NCBI GenBank assembly: GCA_963700865.1
Contig: CAVOZC010000013.1
Coordinates: forward strand, 6,397-70,396
DNA: 64,000 nt
Origin: CAVOGJ01 sp963700865
Lineage (GTDB): Bacteria > Planctomycetota > Planctomycetia > Pirellulales > Pirellulaceae
Reading direction: 5' to 3'
Shown piece by piece: positions 38,012 to 50,768 of the stretch. The first letter of the stretch is position 1. The number at the start of each line of letters is the position of its first letter. The notes beneath the pieces were generated by a model. That model was given only the letters and a program-made list of their open reading frames with translations. It was not told the DNA's origin and ran no database searches. Made by a program: the position numbers and the translations under genes.

Positions 38012-41000
38012 CTACCACACGCTGGCAGCGCGGCACTGGTAACCTTCGGCAAAGGCCACGAAGCCACCCTCCCGCAGGGCCGTCGCGAGTGACGATTGGG
38101 CCACCGGCAAGCCATCGACTTGCTTCAGGTAGACCGTTTGCGACGCCGCCAACTCGACCAGCGCCGCGACGAGTTCGCCGCTCGCCTCCTCGCGCTGCAG
38201 CGGGTCGGCGGGCAGGAACGTTAGCAGTCCCTCCCGCGACCGATTCAGATACCCCCGCAATGCTCCGCCGATCAGCACCACCAAGGCACCTGCCGTGCGC
38301 TGCGGACGCAGACCGGCCGCTTCGTCGGACGGCCATCGCAGGGCAGCCCCATAAGGATTGGCCGGATCGATGGCCGAGAGGACGACCGCCCGCGGCCCTT
38401 GCGGCGACTCATCTCGTTTCTCTTCACGAGCGATCGAACGGAGCTTGTCCTCGGCTCCGGCCGCCGCAAACTGAGCCGCACCCTGCCCCGCCACGAAATA
38501 GCCGCGTCGCACCCGTCCGGCTTCCTCCATCGCCTTGAGGATCGGATAGAGTCCCGCGAAGCCGCCGGGCGTACCCTCGGCCGCCACCGCCTCGCGCGTC
38601 AAGACACCGTACCGGTTGATGAGCAGATTGGCCAACGCCGTTTGCCGTTCCGTCGCGGATACGGTGTCGCCGCGTAGCGGCCACAAGGCCCAGCGGCCTT
38701 CGGAACCTGGCAGCCGCTGGGCTCGCCGCGAGCGAAATGCCCGTCGGCGCTGTCCGGATTTCTTCTTCGCCGTACGGCTGGCCAGTCCGAGTGAGCGCAA
38801 GGGAGCCAAGGTGTCGTTCGTCACGTGTCCAGCCCAGACGAGCGACCACAGCTGTTCCAGCACCTCGTTCGGAAAACCACCGACGGCCCGCGCCAGGGTT
38901 GGAAAGAAGCAGGCGCCCTCCTGCGACAACCGCTCAAGGATGGCTTGTTGTGAGGCGTCGCTCACCGGCTCGATCGGCAAGGCCAGCAGCTCGACGCTAT
39001 CGGCCAGATAAAAAGCCACCCGACCCTCGGTGGGCGTCGCGGAACCTCGACCCCGCCATACGACCTCTCCGGCCGCGCACAACTCATCGAGCATGGCAGG
39101 TTGAAAGTGATCCATTCGTGCGGGGAGCACCGCCGCCTCCCACTCGCCGAGCGGTAAAGGCAGGCCTTGCAATTGTTCGATCACATCTAGCAGTCCATCC
39201 AGCCCCCGCCGCTGCCGACCTACCGCCTGCCAGCCGCAGAGAAACTGCGCAGTACCGCGCGGGCTCGACCGGTTCGATCTCGGCGCGAAGCATCGCCAAG
39301 GACCGCTGCTTCAACCGCTTCAATACGTCGACATCACACCATTCGCGGCCCCTGCCCCCAGGCAGGAATTCTCCCTCGACCACGCGATCGGCCGCCCGCA
39401 GTCGCTCCAGCGCGGCGCGGACCGGCGTCACTCCCATCCCCAGTCGCAAGGCCACGTCTTCCAGCCGAAACGGCACATGGGTGCGGGCGTAACGGGACAC
39501 GAGATCGCCAACCGGGTCGGCGACGCTTTCCAAGAATGCATCAGGAACACCCTGAGGCGGCACGCTGCCGAGCGCATCTCGATAGCGGGCCGCGTCCTCA
39601 ACGGCAATCAACCGCGCTTGTCCAGCGACCTGACACTCCAGCAACCGCCGCTGCCGCAGTAACTGGTCAATCGCGCGAGGCACATCGACCAGCGGTTCCA
39701 CTGGCCAAGTCGCAAGTTCCTCGCGGCTGAGATCTCCCACATAGCGGACCAGATCGTGAATCGCCTCCGCGTCTCGCAGTTGCCAACGTTCACTCCTCCG
39801 CTGCAACTCCAACGACAACTGGTCGACCACGGCAGGTTCGAGCAGTTCCCGCATGTCCGCATCACCGAGCAGTTCTCGCAACTGAGTCACATCCAACGCC
39901 AGCGTCGCCGCCCGCCGCTCCGCCAGCGGCGCGTCGCCGTTGTAGAGGAAGTTGGCCGCATAGTTGAACATCAGGGCCGCGGCAAAGGGGGATGGGCTGC
40001 GCGTGATGACTTCATGGACGCGCACATCCCGCCGCGCGACATCCCGCAGGACGCTCTTCAGTCCTGGCAGGTCGAACACATCGCGTAGACACTCGCGATA
40101 TGTCTCGAGCAGAATCGGAAACTTTTCGTACTTGGCGGCGACGGCCAGCAAGTCGGCCGAGCGGCGGCGTTGCAGCCACAGGGGAGTGCGACGGCCGGGT
40201 TGCCTGCGTGGCAGCAACAAGGCACGGGCCGCATTCTCCCGAAAGCGGGCCGCAAACAGCGCGGTGCCGCCCAGCTCGTGCACGACCGTCTGCTCAACTT
40301 CCTCCGCCGACGGCAGGAACAATGACAACTCGGGCGGGTCGTCCGTGACCGGCAGCCGAAAGACCATACCGTCATCGCTCCACATCATGTCGACTTCCAC
40401 GGACAAGGCATTTCGCAAGCGGACGGCCACGGCAGTGGCCCAGGGGGCGTGAATCCGCGAGCCAAAGGGAGTCATGACCGTGACCCGCCAATCGCCAATC
40501 TCGTCGAGAAAACTTTCGACCACGATCGTCTGGTCACTCGGCGGATACTCGGTCGCTTCCACCTGTTCGTGGAGGTAACGGAGAAGATTTTCGGCGGCTC
40601 GAGCATCCAGTCCATGTTGCTGCGTCAGCCGCTCCCTGGCGGACCGCCGGGGTACCGCCACCAACTCGCGGGCCAGTTTTCCAATCGCCATGCCGAATTC
40701 GAGCGGGCGCCCGGGACCGTCGCCCCGCCAGAAGGGCATTCGTCCCGGCTCGCCGGCGCTGGTTCGACCAGCACCCGGTCCTGCGTGATCTCGAGGGCCC
40801 GCCAGGACGATGCGCCAAGCAGAAAGACGTCGCCCGGATTTGTCTCGAAGACCATTTCCTCATCGAGTTCGCCGACGCGACTGGAAGTGCGCTCGTCGCC
40901 CGCGAGAAAGACGCCGTACAGTCCTCGATCGGGAATCGTGCCCCCATTCGCGATCGCAATTCGCTGCGTGCCCCGCCGAGGCCCGACGATATTTGCGACG

Positions 41001-42591
41001 CGATCCCAATCCACGCGGGCCCGCAATTCGGCGAATTCATCCGAAGGATAACGACCCGCCAGCAGGTCGAGCACGCTCTCGAAGAGGTTGCGGGACAACT
41101 CGGCAAAGGGTGCCGCCGAGCGGCTGATGCGGAAGAGGTCTTCTACACTCCGCGATTCGAGCGCCACCATCGCGGCCAGTTGTTGAGCCAGTACGTCGAG
41201 CGGGTTCCGCGGATAAAAAGTTTCTTCTACTTCGCCGGCCTGCATCCGCTCCACCGCCGCGCTGCAGGCCAACAGATCGCCTCGATACTTGGGAAAGATG
41301 ACGCCAACCGACGACGCGTCGACTTGATGACCGGCTCGACCGATCCGCTGTATGCCCGAGGCGATGGAGGGTGGCGCCTCGATTTGAATCACCAGGTCCA
41401 CCGCCCCCATATCGATCCCCAGCTCGAGTGACGACGTGGCCACGATGGCCGGCAGCACGCCTCGTTTCAAGCGGTCTTCGATGGCGAGCCGCGTGTCCTT
41501 GGCGATCGAACCGTGATGGGCCGCCGCGATCTCTTCCTCAGCCGTCTCGTTGATCGCCTGGGCCATCCGCTCCGCCAGCCGTCGGCTGTTCACGAAAATC
41601 ATCGTCGAACGCCGCTGACGGATCAGTTCCACCAGGCGTGGGTGAATGGCTGGCCAAATGGACGGAATGGACGGCCCGGCAGCCGCTGGACCCGCATCGA
41701 TTCGCGGATCGGCCAGACGTGCCATATCCTCAACCGGGACTTCGACCGTCAGCTCCATCGGCTTCCGCCGCCCGGCTTGCACAATTTCGACTGGCCGCGG
41801 CGCCGGGCGCTGGCGGTCATCCGCATTGGCCTCGCAACCACCAAGCAGACGGGCGACTTCTTCCAGCGGCCGCTGCGTCGCCGACAAGCCAATCCGCTGC
41901 ATGCGAGTCGTCACGCCATTCGCGCGCCGCCAGTCTTCCAGTCGCTCCAGCGAAAGGAACATGTGCGACCCGCGCTTCGTACCAACCAGCGAATGGATCT
42001 CGTCAATGATTACCGTATCGATGGCGGTAGGATCTTACGAGCCTGCGACGTGAGCAACAGATAGAGCGATTCGGGAGTGGTAATCAGGATGTCCGGCGCC
42101 TCGCGCGTCATCCGATGTCGCTCGGCCGCCGGCGTATCGCCCGAACGAATGGCGACGGACGGCAATTGAAAGGCGTGACCATCGCGTTCCGCCACCGCTC
42201 GAATTCCCGCCAACGGTGCTCGCAGATTGCGCTCGACGTCAACACCCAGCGCCTTAAGTGGCGAGATGTAGAGCGTCTTTACGGCGGGACGCAGGTCGGC
42301 GGAGGAGACGGATGTGTCCGCACCCTCCTCTGCGGGAAACATGATGCGGTTGATGGCGACCAGAAAGGCGGACAGCGTCTTGCCCGACCCCGTGGGTGCG
42401 AGCAGCAGCGTGTGGTGCCCCGCCGCAATTTTCGGCCAGGCCAGCGACTGGACAGCGGTCGGCGCTGCAAAGGCCGCTGCAAACCAGCCACGCACCGCCG
42501 GGTGAAACGTAGCGAGGCAAGACGAAGCGGGCGGCGTTGGCTGGGTCGAGCTGTGATTCACGTGGGGAGTGCCGTCCAGGGAATGAGGCAA
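38012..42591 (-). CDS. lhr: Lhr-type large DEAD/DEAH ATP-dependent helicase (frameshifted into four pieces)
   Basis: A ~1525-residue SF2 helicase of the Lhr family, matching the family's large size, spread over frames 42591-42010, 41962-40625, 40739-39084 and 39184-38012. Motif I is LLLAPTGSGKTLSAF and Ia KTLYISPLKALGVDV. Motif II (TVIIDEIHSLVG) falls exactly at the first break (about 42010). Motif III is GLSATQRP and VI is GIQRIGRAGHQVD. The Lhr-specific winged-helix and C-terminal barrel/AlkZ-like region follow (RLGMGVTPVRAALERLRAADR, LREGGFVAFAEGYQ). Breaks are near 42010, 40730 and 39190, each a single base. Lhr acts in DNA repair-type processes and is usually non-essential, so inactivation cannot be ruled out. 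Confidence 0.9.
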
Positions 42592-43111
42592 CGGAAAGTC
42601 GATCGATTGTATCCCAAGTCAGGCAATTCGGCCCGACCAGGCACCGATTCCGTGGCCGAGCTCGCAAGCGTTTATCATTGCCCACCGTTCACGCGTCGTT
42701 TAACCGTCAGCCAGAAGAAATCGCGGGGAAACACCGCGATCGGTGGGAAGTGGCTGCCGCGATTTCTGGCGGCGTACGCGCGTACGCTGCCGAAGAATGC
42801 CGGTGCGTAACGACCCGTGGTACGATTCTAGCGGCATTCGTCCCTGGCTAACGGTGAAACACAGAAAAAGGGTGGGTAATAACAAGCTCGCAAGAGCTTG
42901 GAGGCACAACCCAATAACACCAAAGTCTGGCGAATTCGGCTACCACACGGCCACAACGATGACACAGGAAAGCCATCGTAGATTGGTGTCTCTGGCAATC
43001 GTCGAAAAAAACCGCGAAAACTTGCGGTCCGTGTCTGGAAAACGAGTGGGTATCCGGTATGCTGACTGCCGCGTCATTATTGTGTCCCAAGGTCTCGAAC
43101 CCCCGAGGAGA
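42592..43111. other. Intergenic region containing a dispersed 24-bp motif
   Basis: About 520 bases between the lhr start and the Cys-rich protein, likely holding both promoters. At 42920-42943 lies CCAAAGTCTGGCGAATTCGG + CTAC, which recurs elsewhere in the window. RBS GAGGAG (43105-43110) is at the right end. No gene is recognised. Confidence 0.6.
42920..42943. repeat. 24-bp dispersed motif, copy in lhr upstream region
   Basis: This matches exactly, in inverse orientation, the motif at 52985-53008, and with one mismatch the end of the repeat at 32142-32165. Confidence 0.85.
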
Positions 43112-43717
43112 ATGATGATGAACACGCACGACACACACTTGCGATGCTGGACCGTCGCCTTCGCCATCCTGGTGGGCAGCACCTGCCACGCGGTTTGCCC
43201 TCGGTACGACGCCGACCCGCAAACGCCGGGGGTCATCTGGTCCGGGGAACTCTTCTGCTTGCGCGTCATGTCGCAATCCCCGTTGACGGACGAGATGACG
43301 TTTCGCGTCTGGATGCGAGATACGTCGACGAGTCCGTGGAGTGCGCCGCAGGATTTTGTCGTCAGCGTGAGCAATGCGACGAAGAACATCAAGTACAAGT
43401 GCAAAGAAAACGCCCAAGGCAATTCTCTCGTGGGCACCTGTGCACCTTATCCGTGGGATGATTTCTCCGCTACCGTAAGAACGGTCAGCCTGACAATTAC
43501 GAGTTATACTCGGGGGGAAAGTGATCAGGCTTTCACGACTGAATGTCGACGATGTTATCGCTGTGTGCGCCGCGGGTGTCGCCGCTGCTGGGAACCTTAT
43601 TGGGTACCCTGCGAGGTTCCGTGCGGCGGATCGACGGGTAACCCGTGCCATCCGGAAGATGATATCATCGAGGCCAAAATCCCCAACGATCCTCCGGCGG
43701 AGATCTTCAACAACTAG
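43112..43717 (+). CDS. Secreted cysteine-rich protein, family not recognised
   Basis: A 201-residue protein from ATG 43112 (43115 and 43118 also possible) with RBS GAGGAG directly upstream. Residues 1-27 are a signal peptide (CWTVAFAILVGSTCHA). The mature part has about fifteen cysteines clustered in the C-terminal third (ECRRCYRCVRRGCRRC and WEPYWVPCEVPCGG), suggesting disulfides or metal binding. The middle has a beta-rich region (MTFRVWMRDTSTSPWSAPQD). The frame open upstream to 42743 is not coding. It lies alone, convergent with the giant kinase. Confidence 0.72.
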   Translation: MMMNTHDTHLRCWTVAFAILVGSTCHAVCPRYDADPQTPGVIWSGELFCLRVMSQSPLTDEMTFRVWMRDTSTSPWSAPQDFVVSVSNATKNIKYKCKENAQGNSLVGTCAPYPWDDFSATVRTVSLTITSYTRGESDQAFTTECRRCYRCVRRGCRRCWEPYWVPCEVPCGGSTGNPCHPEDDIIEAKIPNDPPAEIFNN

Positions 43718-43841
43718 TGCCGCGAAACGTGTCAGAATTGGGGTTGGTCAAAATCGTGGCGGTGGCTTCCAGCCGCAGACGACTAGTGCCAGATGCCCCA
43801 GCCACGGTGAGCGAACCCCAAGATTCAAATTTGGCGAAGCA

Positions 43842-46800
43842 CTAGTCGCGCGAACGCGGTGACTGGTTGCCGACCACGTGCGGGGGCGAAGCGGGCGTCG
43901 CCTCCGCGGACGTGTCAAGTCTCTCGACGGCGGGGTGTTCCTGACCCGCGACATCGGGCGGCAGCGTGCGGGCCACGCGGAACCCAAAGCGGCCGCTATT
44001 GGTGGCCGGATCGAACGTGACGCGGTACGCCGAACGCAATTCCGACGCGTAGCCGTCAAACCAGCCTCCCCGCGCCGCGCGTTTGAGGTTCTTGTTGACT
44101 TCACTGGCTTGTTCCCCAGTGTCCGACGCGGAGGGAGTCGCCGGATGCGACGGTGGCTCCTCGAAGAGCCACACCGTGCGGTCCATTTCTTCGTTGTCGG
44201 CTTCGAGCCACTCTTTTTCGGCGTCATGACACCATTCGCTCGCATTGCCGAGCAGGTCAAAGAAGCCCCATTCGTTGGGTCGGAGACCGGCCACCACATG
44301 GACGCGCGATTGAGCATTTTCTCGATACCATCCGTAGTGCCGCAGGCTGGACGTCGCGGGCCCATAAGGCCGGGCAGCGCTGGAACCGGCGCGACAGGCG
44401 TATTCAAACTCCGCTTCGGTCGGCAGGCGATAGCCGGTCCGTTCCAAAATATCGGCAGGCATCTGGTATTCGGGCTTTTCCGGTTCCAGGACTCCCGGAT
44501 AACACCATTCCTCCTCAGGAAGCCCCTCCCGCTCGCTCAACCATTGGCAGAAGCGGATGCCATCGATATAGGTCATCCAGGTTTGCGGACAATCGGGTTC
44601 AAGCTGCTTCTCGGTGGCCAGCCGCGCCAAATCTTCACCATATGCCTTCACGATCCGCGGATCGTCGAGAAAACGTTCCATTTGGCGTTTCGTCACTTCG
44701 GTGGCGCTCAACGCGTAATCACGTTTGAGCGGACGGAAGTGCTGGATCTCTTTTGCTCGATAGTCCGGATCCCAACAGGGAGCGCCAACCAGGGTTCGCT
44801 CATCGGCCGGTGCCGCCACGTGAATCATGACTTGGCCGAGGGAATTCACCGACCAGGCATCACTGCGACTCTCCGTCGCCGCCGGCAAGTCCAGGCCCAG
44901 TCGCCGCGCCGCGTACCGAGCGGCTGAACTGATTTCCGGGCTGCTCGCATTCGCAAGTTCCACGACCAACCGCCGAGTCTGCGCCGATGGTCGTTCACTC
45001 TCATATTCGGTGAGTCCCAACAGCAGGTTCATCTGCGAGCGGGGCAAGCTGGCTTTTAGCAATAGGCCTTCCACCAACGGATAGAGGCGCGGAAACCAGT
45101 GCAGGCGGTCCAGTAGAAACGTTCTCGCCTGCCTTCCGTGTTCATCGCGGAGCACTTCAGCGAACAGTGCATTACTGCCCACTTCGGCCAGGCCGAGCGC
45201 CATATTCGCCGCCGCATTGGCCTGCCTGATCTGCTCGCCTGGCGTCGTGATCCGTTGGTGCCAGATCGAGGCGTACCTGGCGTGGTCCGAATCGCACGTT
45301 CGCGCCGACAGGGCGTGCGGCCACCATCCTGCTTGCAGCAACTTTCGGCCTCGCGTTACGTGGTCCGTCGTCTCCGCGGCGAGGATCATCCGCGATTGCG
45401 TTTCGTCCGTATCGGCCCACGCACCCTGATAGCGGAGTCCAAGCCCATGGCGCCGCAATCCGCTCCCCTAATTTCATGTCGCCGCGCACCGTCGTGATCT
45501 CATCGGTGTCGAACCGGCGGTGGGCCTCAGCCAGCAACGGATCCAGCTCGGCATACCTGGCCAAGAACTGCTTTAGCATTTGCTCGGACCAAGCGGACAG
45601 GATGTTGATCCGCGCTAGCTGGATGTCGGTCGCCAGGTAGCCGAGAAAATCGTTGCGAAATGCTTGTTCATAATTGGAATAAATGAAGCGTTCCGAGTGG
45701 CTGGAAGGAGCGGACAGCCAGATCGTGGACCTGCGCGACCGACCCAATTCGTCGTAGCGGAGGCAACACCGCGCCGGAAAAAAACCATCTCGCTCGGAGG
45801 TTGCCTTGTGGATCTGATGCGCGGCAGCGGTCTTGTCGAGCGACAGCCGCAAATTCAGCGATGGTGCGGACGACTTCCACCAGAGAGCCGCAAAGCGAGG
45901 CTTACCCTGCGGTGACTCGTAGCAGGTAATGTCGACCATCCGCCAGCCTTGTTCCTCGAGCTGAAGGTTGCGCGTTTCCAACTCCTCGGCAAGCAGCCCG
46001 TCCACCACGTCATAATCCGTCGCGCCAAATCGCCAACCGATGGCTACCCGCTCGCCCTTTATAGATTGATAGGGGCGATAACAAAGCGGATAAAACCCGC
46101 TCGCACCAAGCGAACTCAGAATGCGGGCGCACTCCGACCGAGGAATCGCAAAGGCAAAGGCCGCATGGCCCGCGATGTCCCCTTCATAGGGTTGCAGCTC
46201 CGTGGCCAGCCGCGACTGGACCTCATCCGGGGCGGACGCAACGGGCTGCGGAAGAGAAAACGCTTTCCACGTGGCCCGCAGTTGCGTGGCCGCCTGGGGC
46301 TCGCGTCGCAATCTGGGTATCAGCACGGCGAGTTGCGACTCGTTGACACGAGGCAGTATGCTCGCCAATTCGGTCACGGTAGCATGTTCCGCGAGCAAGT
46401 AAGCGAGCCCCTCACGCTGCAAATCGGTCAATTCCGCATCGACACGACTCAACCAGGAAGGCACTAGTTGACGCCCGACGTGCGCGAGCATGGGGGACCA
46501 TGTCGCAAGCTCGACTGCCGGTGCCGCGATGAGTGCGCTTGCCACGCGTGTGTTCCATTCTTCCTCCGCCCAGTGAGGATCGCCAGGTACGACGACCGCC
46601 AGCACGCACGCCGAGCGCAGCACGGTGTCATTTTTGGCCGCATCGGCTTTCACGAAGCCCCAGAGCTTGCTGGCAAAATGCTCCTGGTAGGGAGTGATCA
46701 CCCGGACCAGCGACTGGATCTCGGAGGGAGCCGCCAAACGCGAGGGCTCACCCTCACATAACCCCATGTACTCCAGAATGTCCGGCAAATAAGCGGCCGG

Positions 46801-49632
46801 GTCCGTGGACAGCATGCCGAGCTGAGCATTGACCAATTGCCGATCCGACAAGGCATCCCCCGTGTCAAGCTGCTTCAACCGGACCAGCCGACTCCCCAGC
46901 CGATGCGGCACGTAGGCGGAAGTCGCGAGTTCCGCCACGATCGGAGGCAGCGCATACGGATCGGCGTTCAGCAGACGCTCGATCATCTCATCGGCCCGGC
47001 GACTTTGCCACGCGTGCCATCCGGCGGCGGTGAGCATCAGGGCTGCCAGCAGCAGTGTGCCGACGCGCGTCAGGTACCAACGATGGGCCGCGCGCATCAT
47101 GCGTCGCGCGGCGGGACCACGGCGCAACCCGCGGCCAAAGAACAGCACACCCAACCACTCGGTGGGCGAGGGCAACGCTCGTGAAGATGGCGTCATTTCC
47201 CAGGCAGTGGTCCGTTCGATGAGCATCCTCTCCAAACGGCCTCGATAGGTGGCCCCCAATTTACGGGCCGTCCAATCGCGTACGATGGGTACGAGATAAT
47301 CGTGGGCCAACTGATACTGGGGCTCGTGGTCCGCATCGGCCGAGGCATCGCTGGCCGCCACGACCGGATATTTGACTTCCAAAGTGCGGAGCACCTTTTG
47401 ACAGGTGGATCTGTCAACACGTGCCAGCTCACTCAGTTCGTCGATCGAACGGGGACGGTCTTTGATCAGCTTTCCCGGTGGAGGCAAGAGCGCGCTGAGA
47501 ATCTGGGTACACGCCTGCTGCTGACTGGACAGCCACGGGTCCTGGCGGGTGATCGAATCGAGGAACAAACCGATCACGCCGTCAAAGCCCCCCGCTGCGT
47601 GCAGTTGCGCTAATGTCCAGGCGCGATCGTGAAAGGCATGTGCGAAGAGTGCAATGCGTACCGGGATCAGGGGTCCGGTCCGAGCCACTTGTTGGACGAC
47701 CTCATCCAGAAACGCTTCGGTTTCACTTGCCACTGCGCCTGAATTCTCGGGCACCGCTCCGTAGCCCCGCCCCAATTCCAGCAAAACGTTGCGGGCATGC
47801 GCCGCCTCGAAGGCGTCAAGCATGGCACTGTTGCTGGCATCCAATTCGACATCGACCGACCGTAAACAACTGGTCAGTGGCGCCCAGAAATCATCCCGTA
47901 CCAGCAGTAAGGCTTGAGTATGTACACCGTCACATTGCCGCAAGGCGCTAACCACTTGCGACATTTCAATGTCTTGAACCAGACTGAGCCACTGCTCGAA
48001 CTGGTCGATCGTCACCAGCAACTTACGCTCCGGCGGTAGCAAGCCATTCCGAATGCGCCGCATGGCGTCCACCAGGCTCGTCTCGTCGTGCAACTGGGGA
48101 AAAGTATCTCGCAGCATCTGCAGCCAGATCGCCGAGGTCCGGCCTGGAGCCGCCGGTACGTTCAGACAAAGCGTATCCCGCAAACGCGGCTGAAGTCCGG
48201 CCGTGACAAAGGACGATTTTCCGCTGCCGCTCGTACCATAAAGCACACCAACGCGAAACGTCTTTGACTCGATCCGCGATTCGATACGCTGCTTCCAGAA
48301 ATCAAGCGACTCGGGCAGCCCTTCTCGCGTCCGCGGCCCTGGAATCAGCCGCAAGAAAAAAGTTGCATCCGTTTCGTGATACGCGTTCAGCCCACGCGGA
48401 GTGATCACCGTGGGCGCCGCCGGCTCGACCTGGCTCGCCGATTGATCCTCACACCAAGCCAACAGGTCGGCGGCCATTTCCGCCGCCGTGTCATACCGAT
48501 CCCCGGCGCGGCGGCGGAGCCCCTTGCCAATGATCCGTTCCAGCTCGGTCGGAATGTCCACGTTCACGATGCCCGGCGGCCGTGGATTGGCGGCCCGCAC
48601 CTGCTGCAACACCTCGCCGCGTGTGGTGCCGGGAAACGCCCGCTCGGCAGTGGTAAGTTCGTACAACACGGCTGCCAGACTGAAGACATCCGACCGACGA
48701 TCCACACGATGACTCTCTCCCCGGGCCTGCTCGGGACTCATATAAGCCGGCGTGCCGGCATACGAATGCTGTCCTTCACGCTGTTGTCCCAGAAGCGCCA
48801 GGCCAAAGTCAGCCAAGTAGGGTCGTTCCTCCTGATCCAACAAGATGTTTGCCGGCTTAACGTCCCGATGGAACACATACCGCTGGTGGGCGTAGTCGAG
48901 CGCCTGGGCAATGCGTGCCATCAATCGTGCCGCCTCGCGCGGTTGATCGCGAAAGTCCCGGATGCGTGACTTCAGATTCGAACCATCAATGAATTTCGAG
49001 ATGAAAAATAATCGTCCGTCGCTCAACCGCCCCAAGTCATAAACCGGCACGATATGCGGATGATCGAAGCGGGCCACCAGACGGGCCTCAAGCAGCTGCA
49101 TATCATGGGCACCCGACTTCACGGCTTGATGCGCGACCTTGATGGCCACTTTTCGATCCAGCTCGCGGTCGATCCCCAGATACACCGTGCCGAACGAGCC
49201 AGCATCCAGCTTGCGCTCGATTACATAGCGTCCGACATGATCGCCAGACACCAGCTCACGGCTGCCATCAGCAGAAGAATCGACCGCCAGCATTCCCATC
49301 TCTTCGGATTGCGTCTCACCCAGGCGATGCATGCCCAGTGTTTGCTCAAGCCGATCCAACGTCGCCGAGAACTGAGGAAACCTCCGACGATAGCCCGCAA
49401 AGTCTATTGATGCGAGCCGCGATTGGTCCAATTGCAAATAGTGAAGTTCCAATTCCAGCAGCCGCTCGAATAACTCGGCCTGCTCTTCGCCCGTGACTTG
49501 CACCACGAAATGTTCCAGCATGGGATGCTGGTCGGATCGCCAGCGTAGCTCGAAGTCGTCACACACCTGGTCAATCCGCGCGAACTCGGACGGACTTAGC
49601 GAGCGTTCGTCGTTGGAGGCATGCTCATTCAT
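43842..49632 (-). CDS. Giant Ser/Thr kinase - nSTAND-like NTPase - FGE-fold protein (frameshifted once)
   Basis: A ~1930-residue protein in frames 49632-about 45455 and 45458-43842. The N-terminal kinase domain (about residues 130-390) has LDAGSFGTVY, VAIKVAH, HRDVKPANIL, DFGLAL and MSPEQARGESH. Next is an nSTAND-like P-loop NTPase (about 430-830) with Walker A YGTSGSGKSSFV and Walker B LLVTIDQFEQWL, ending in a winged helix. A membrane helix (VGTLLLAALMLTAAGWHAW) and long helical repeats follow. The second frame ends in an FGE/SUMF1-fold domain (TGYRLPTEAEFEYACRAGSS, GNASEWCHD, RAARGGWFDGYASELRSAYR) that lacks the catalytic cysteines, so it is probably a ligand-binding fold. The break is near 45450. 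STAND-kinase chains are typical of planctomycete signalling; an immunity-like role is possible. Confidence 0.86.
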
Positions 49633-50138
49633 GGGAGCAGATCACAATACAACGACGCGGGGATGCGTCGGCCCGTCCATTGTAACCGCCGCAAGCAGCG
49701 GGGCGAGCACACGCCCCTTTTCTGGCAAGCGGCGTATGGGCAGGCAACCAGTTTCTTGCGGGCACGGAAACTCTATCGACCAATACACGTGGGATCGGCT
49801 GCCAGCCTGTCGTGTTCCGAAAATCGCACGGTGCTGGTCCGGAAGGACGTTCCACGGCGTCCGCGGCGACCACGCCGCGTGGGCTGAGTACTTTTATTGA
49901 CGGGGCGCGGAGAATGACCGCTCGTCACAGCCAGTGCCTCGGAAATCGTCTAGTACGCGATACCTACTGAGCACCATTGGCCGCGCCGGCGTCAATAAAT
50001 CGAATCTCAGCTGCCCCGCTTGGCGAATGAGTCGCGACCATTTGCGAGAAATTTCCAGACGATGTGAGGGGTCACCAGTCGTGGCTGCGATCTACTCCGT
50101 GAAGCCACACGGTTACGCCACTCGTCGGGAGACCAGTC
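49633..50138. other. Intergenic region upstream of the giant kinase
   Basis: About 500 bases between the divergent giant kinase and the small plus-strand gene. I see no protein, RNA gene or strong repeat. It should hold both promoters. Confidence 0.5.
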
Positions 50139-50453
50139 ATGATCCACGTCAACCAAACCACTCACGTCCGTTCAAGCCCGCCGGAAAACACGCTCCTCTC
50201 GCGATTATTCGAAAGGGCATCCCGCTTGACGACACGCCTGGCCCGGCATGTCGCTGCTCGCAAAGTGTCACACGCGCCTTTCGATGAGGTCGAAGATGCC
50301 TTGGCCACGCTGCCACTCTCCTCTGAAGAATTTTCCGTGGCCTGCTGCCGCCTGCGAAATGCGCGTCAAGCGATGTTCGCTGGTGAATTCGGGGCGGCGG
50401 GATTCGAACTGCGGTTGCTGGCTCACAGCCTGCATGCGATGCAACGCCGCTAA
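50139..50453 (+). CDS. Small hypothetical protein
   Basis: A 104-residue basic protein (MIHVNQTTHVRSSPPENTLL) with a helical C-terminal half (FDEVEDALATLPLSSEEFSV, RNARQAMFAGEFGAAGFELR). GGGAG lies ~10 bases upstream of ATG. The amino-acid composition looks like a real cytosolic protein. I do not recognise the family. Confidence 0.55.
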   Translation: MIHVNQTTHVRSSPPENTLLSRLFERASRLTTRLARHVAARKVSHAPFDEVEDALATLPLSSEEFSVACCRLRNARQAMFAGEFGAAGFELRLLAHSLHAMQRR

Positions 50454-50768
50454 TCCGGCGATGATGCCAATAGGTCGCCGCACCGGTCTGGCGGGACGGC
50501 GACCTATCAGACGCCACAATGAAAGAACGTCTCACGAGACTCCCAACCCGGCGTCAGCCACCCATGGGAATTCGCCCCCCAGCGAAGGACTCGGTGGCTG
50601 GCGTTTATTTTTTTCCGCCAGGTCCCCAGACGGTCTTATCGCGCCCCACGACATGGCGATACGGTCTGGCCAGCATGCGACCGGCGTGGCTTGCCACTCC
50701 TTGCCGCTTATGCGACGATCGGAGGATCAGTCACTAAATAAACGGCCGACAGTGGAAGAGACATAATC
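50454..50768. other. Intergenic region, no gene recognised
   Basis: About 315 bases. The plus-strand frame at 50519-50737 has no protein-like character. RBS GGAAGAG for the next gene lies at 50754-50760. Confidence 0.45.

Noticed and set aside
50519..50737. 72-codon plus-strand frame
   Set aside because: Low-quality peptide, no family, no convincing RBS.
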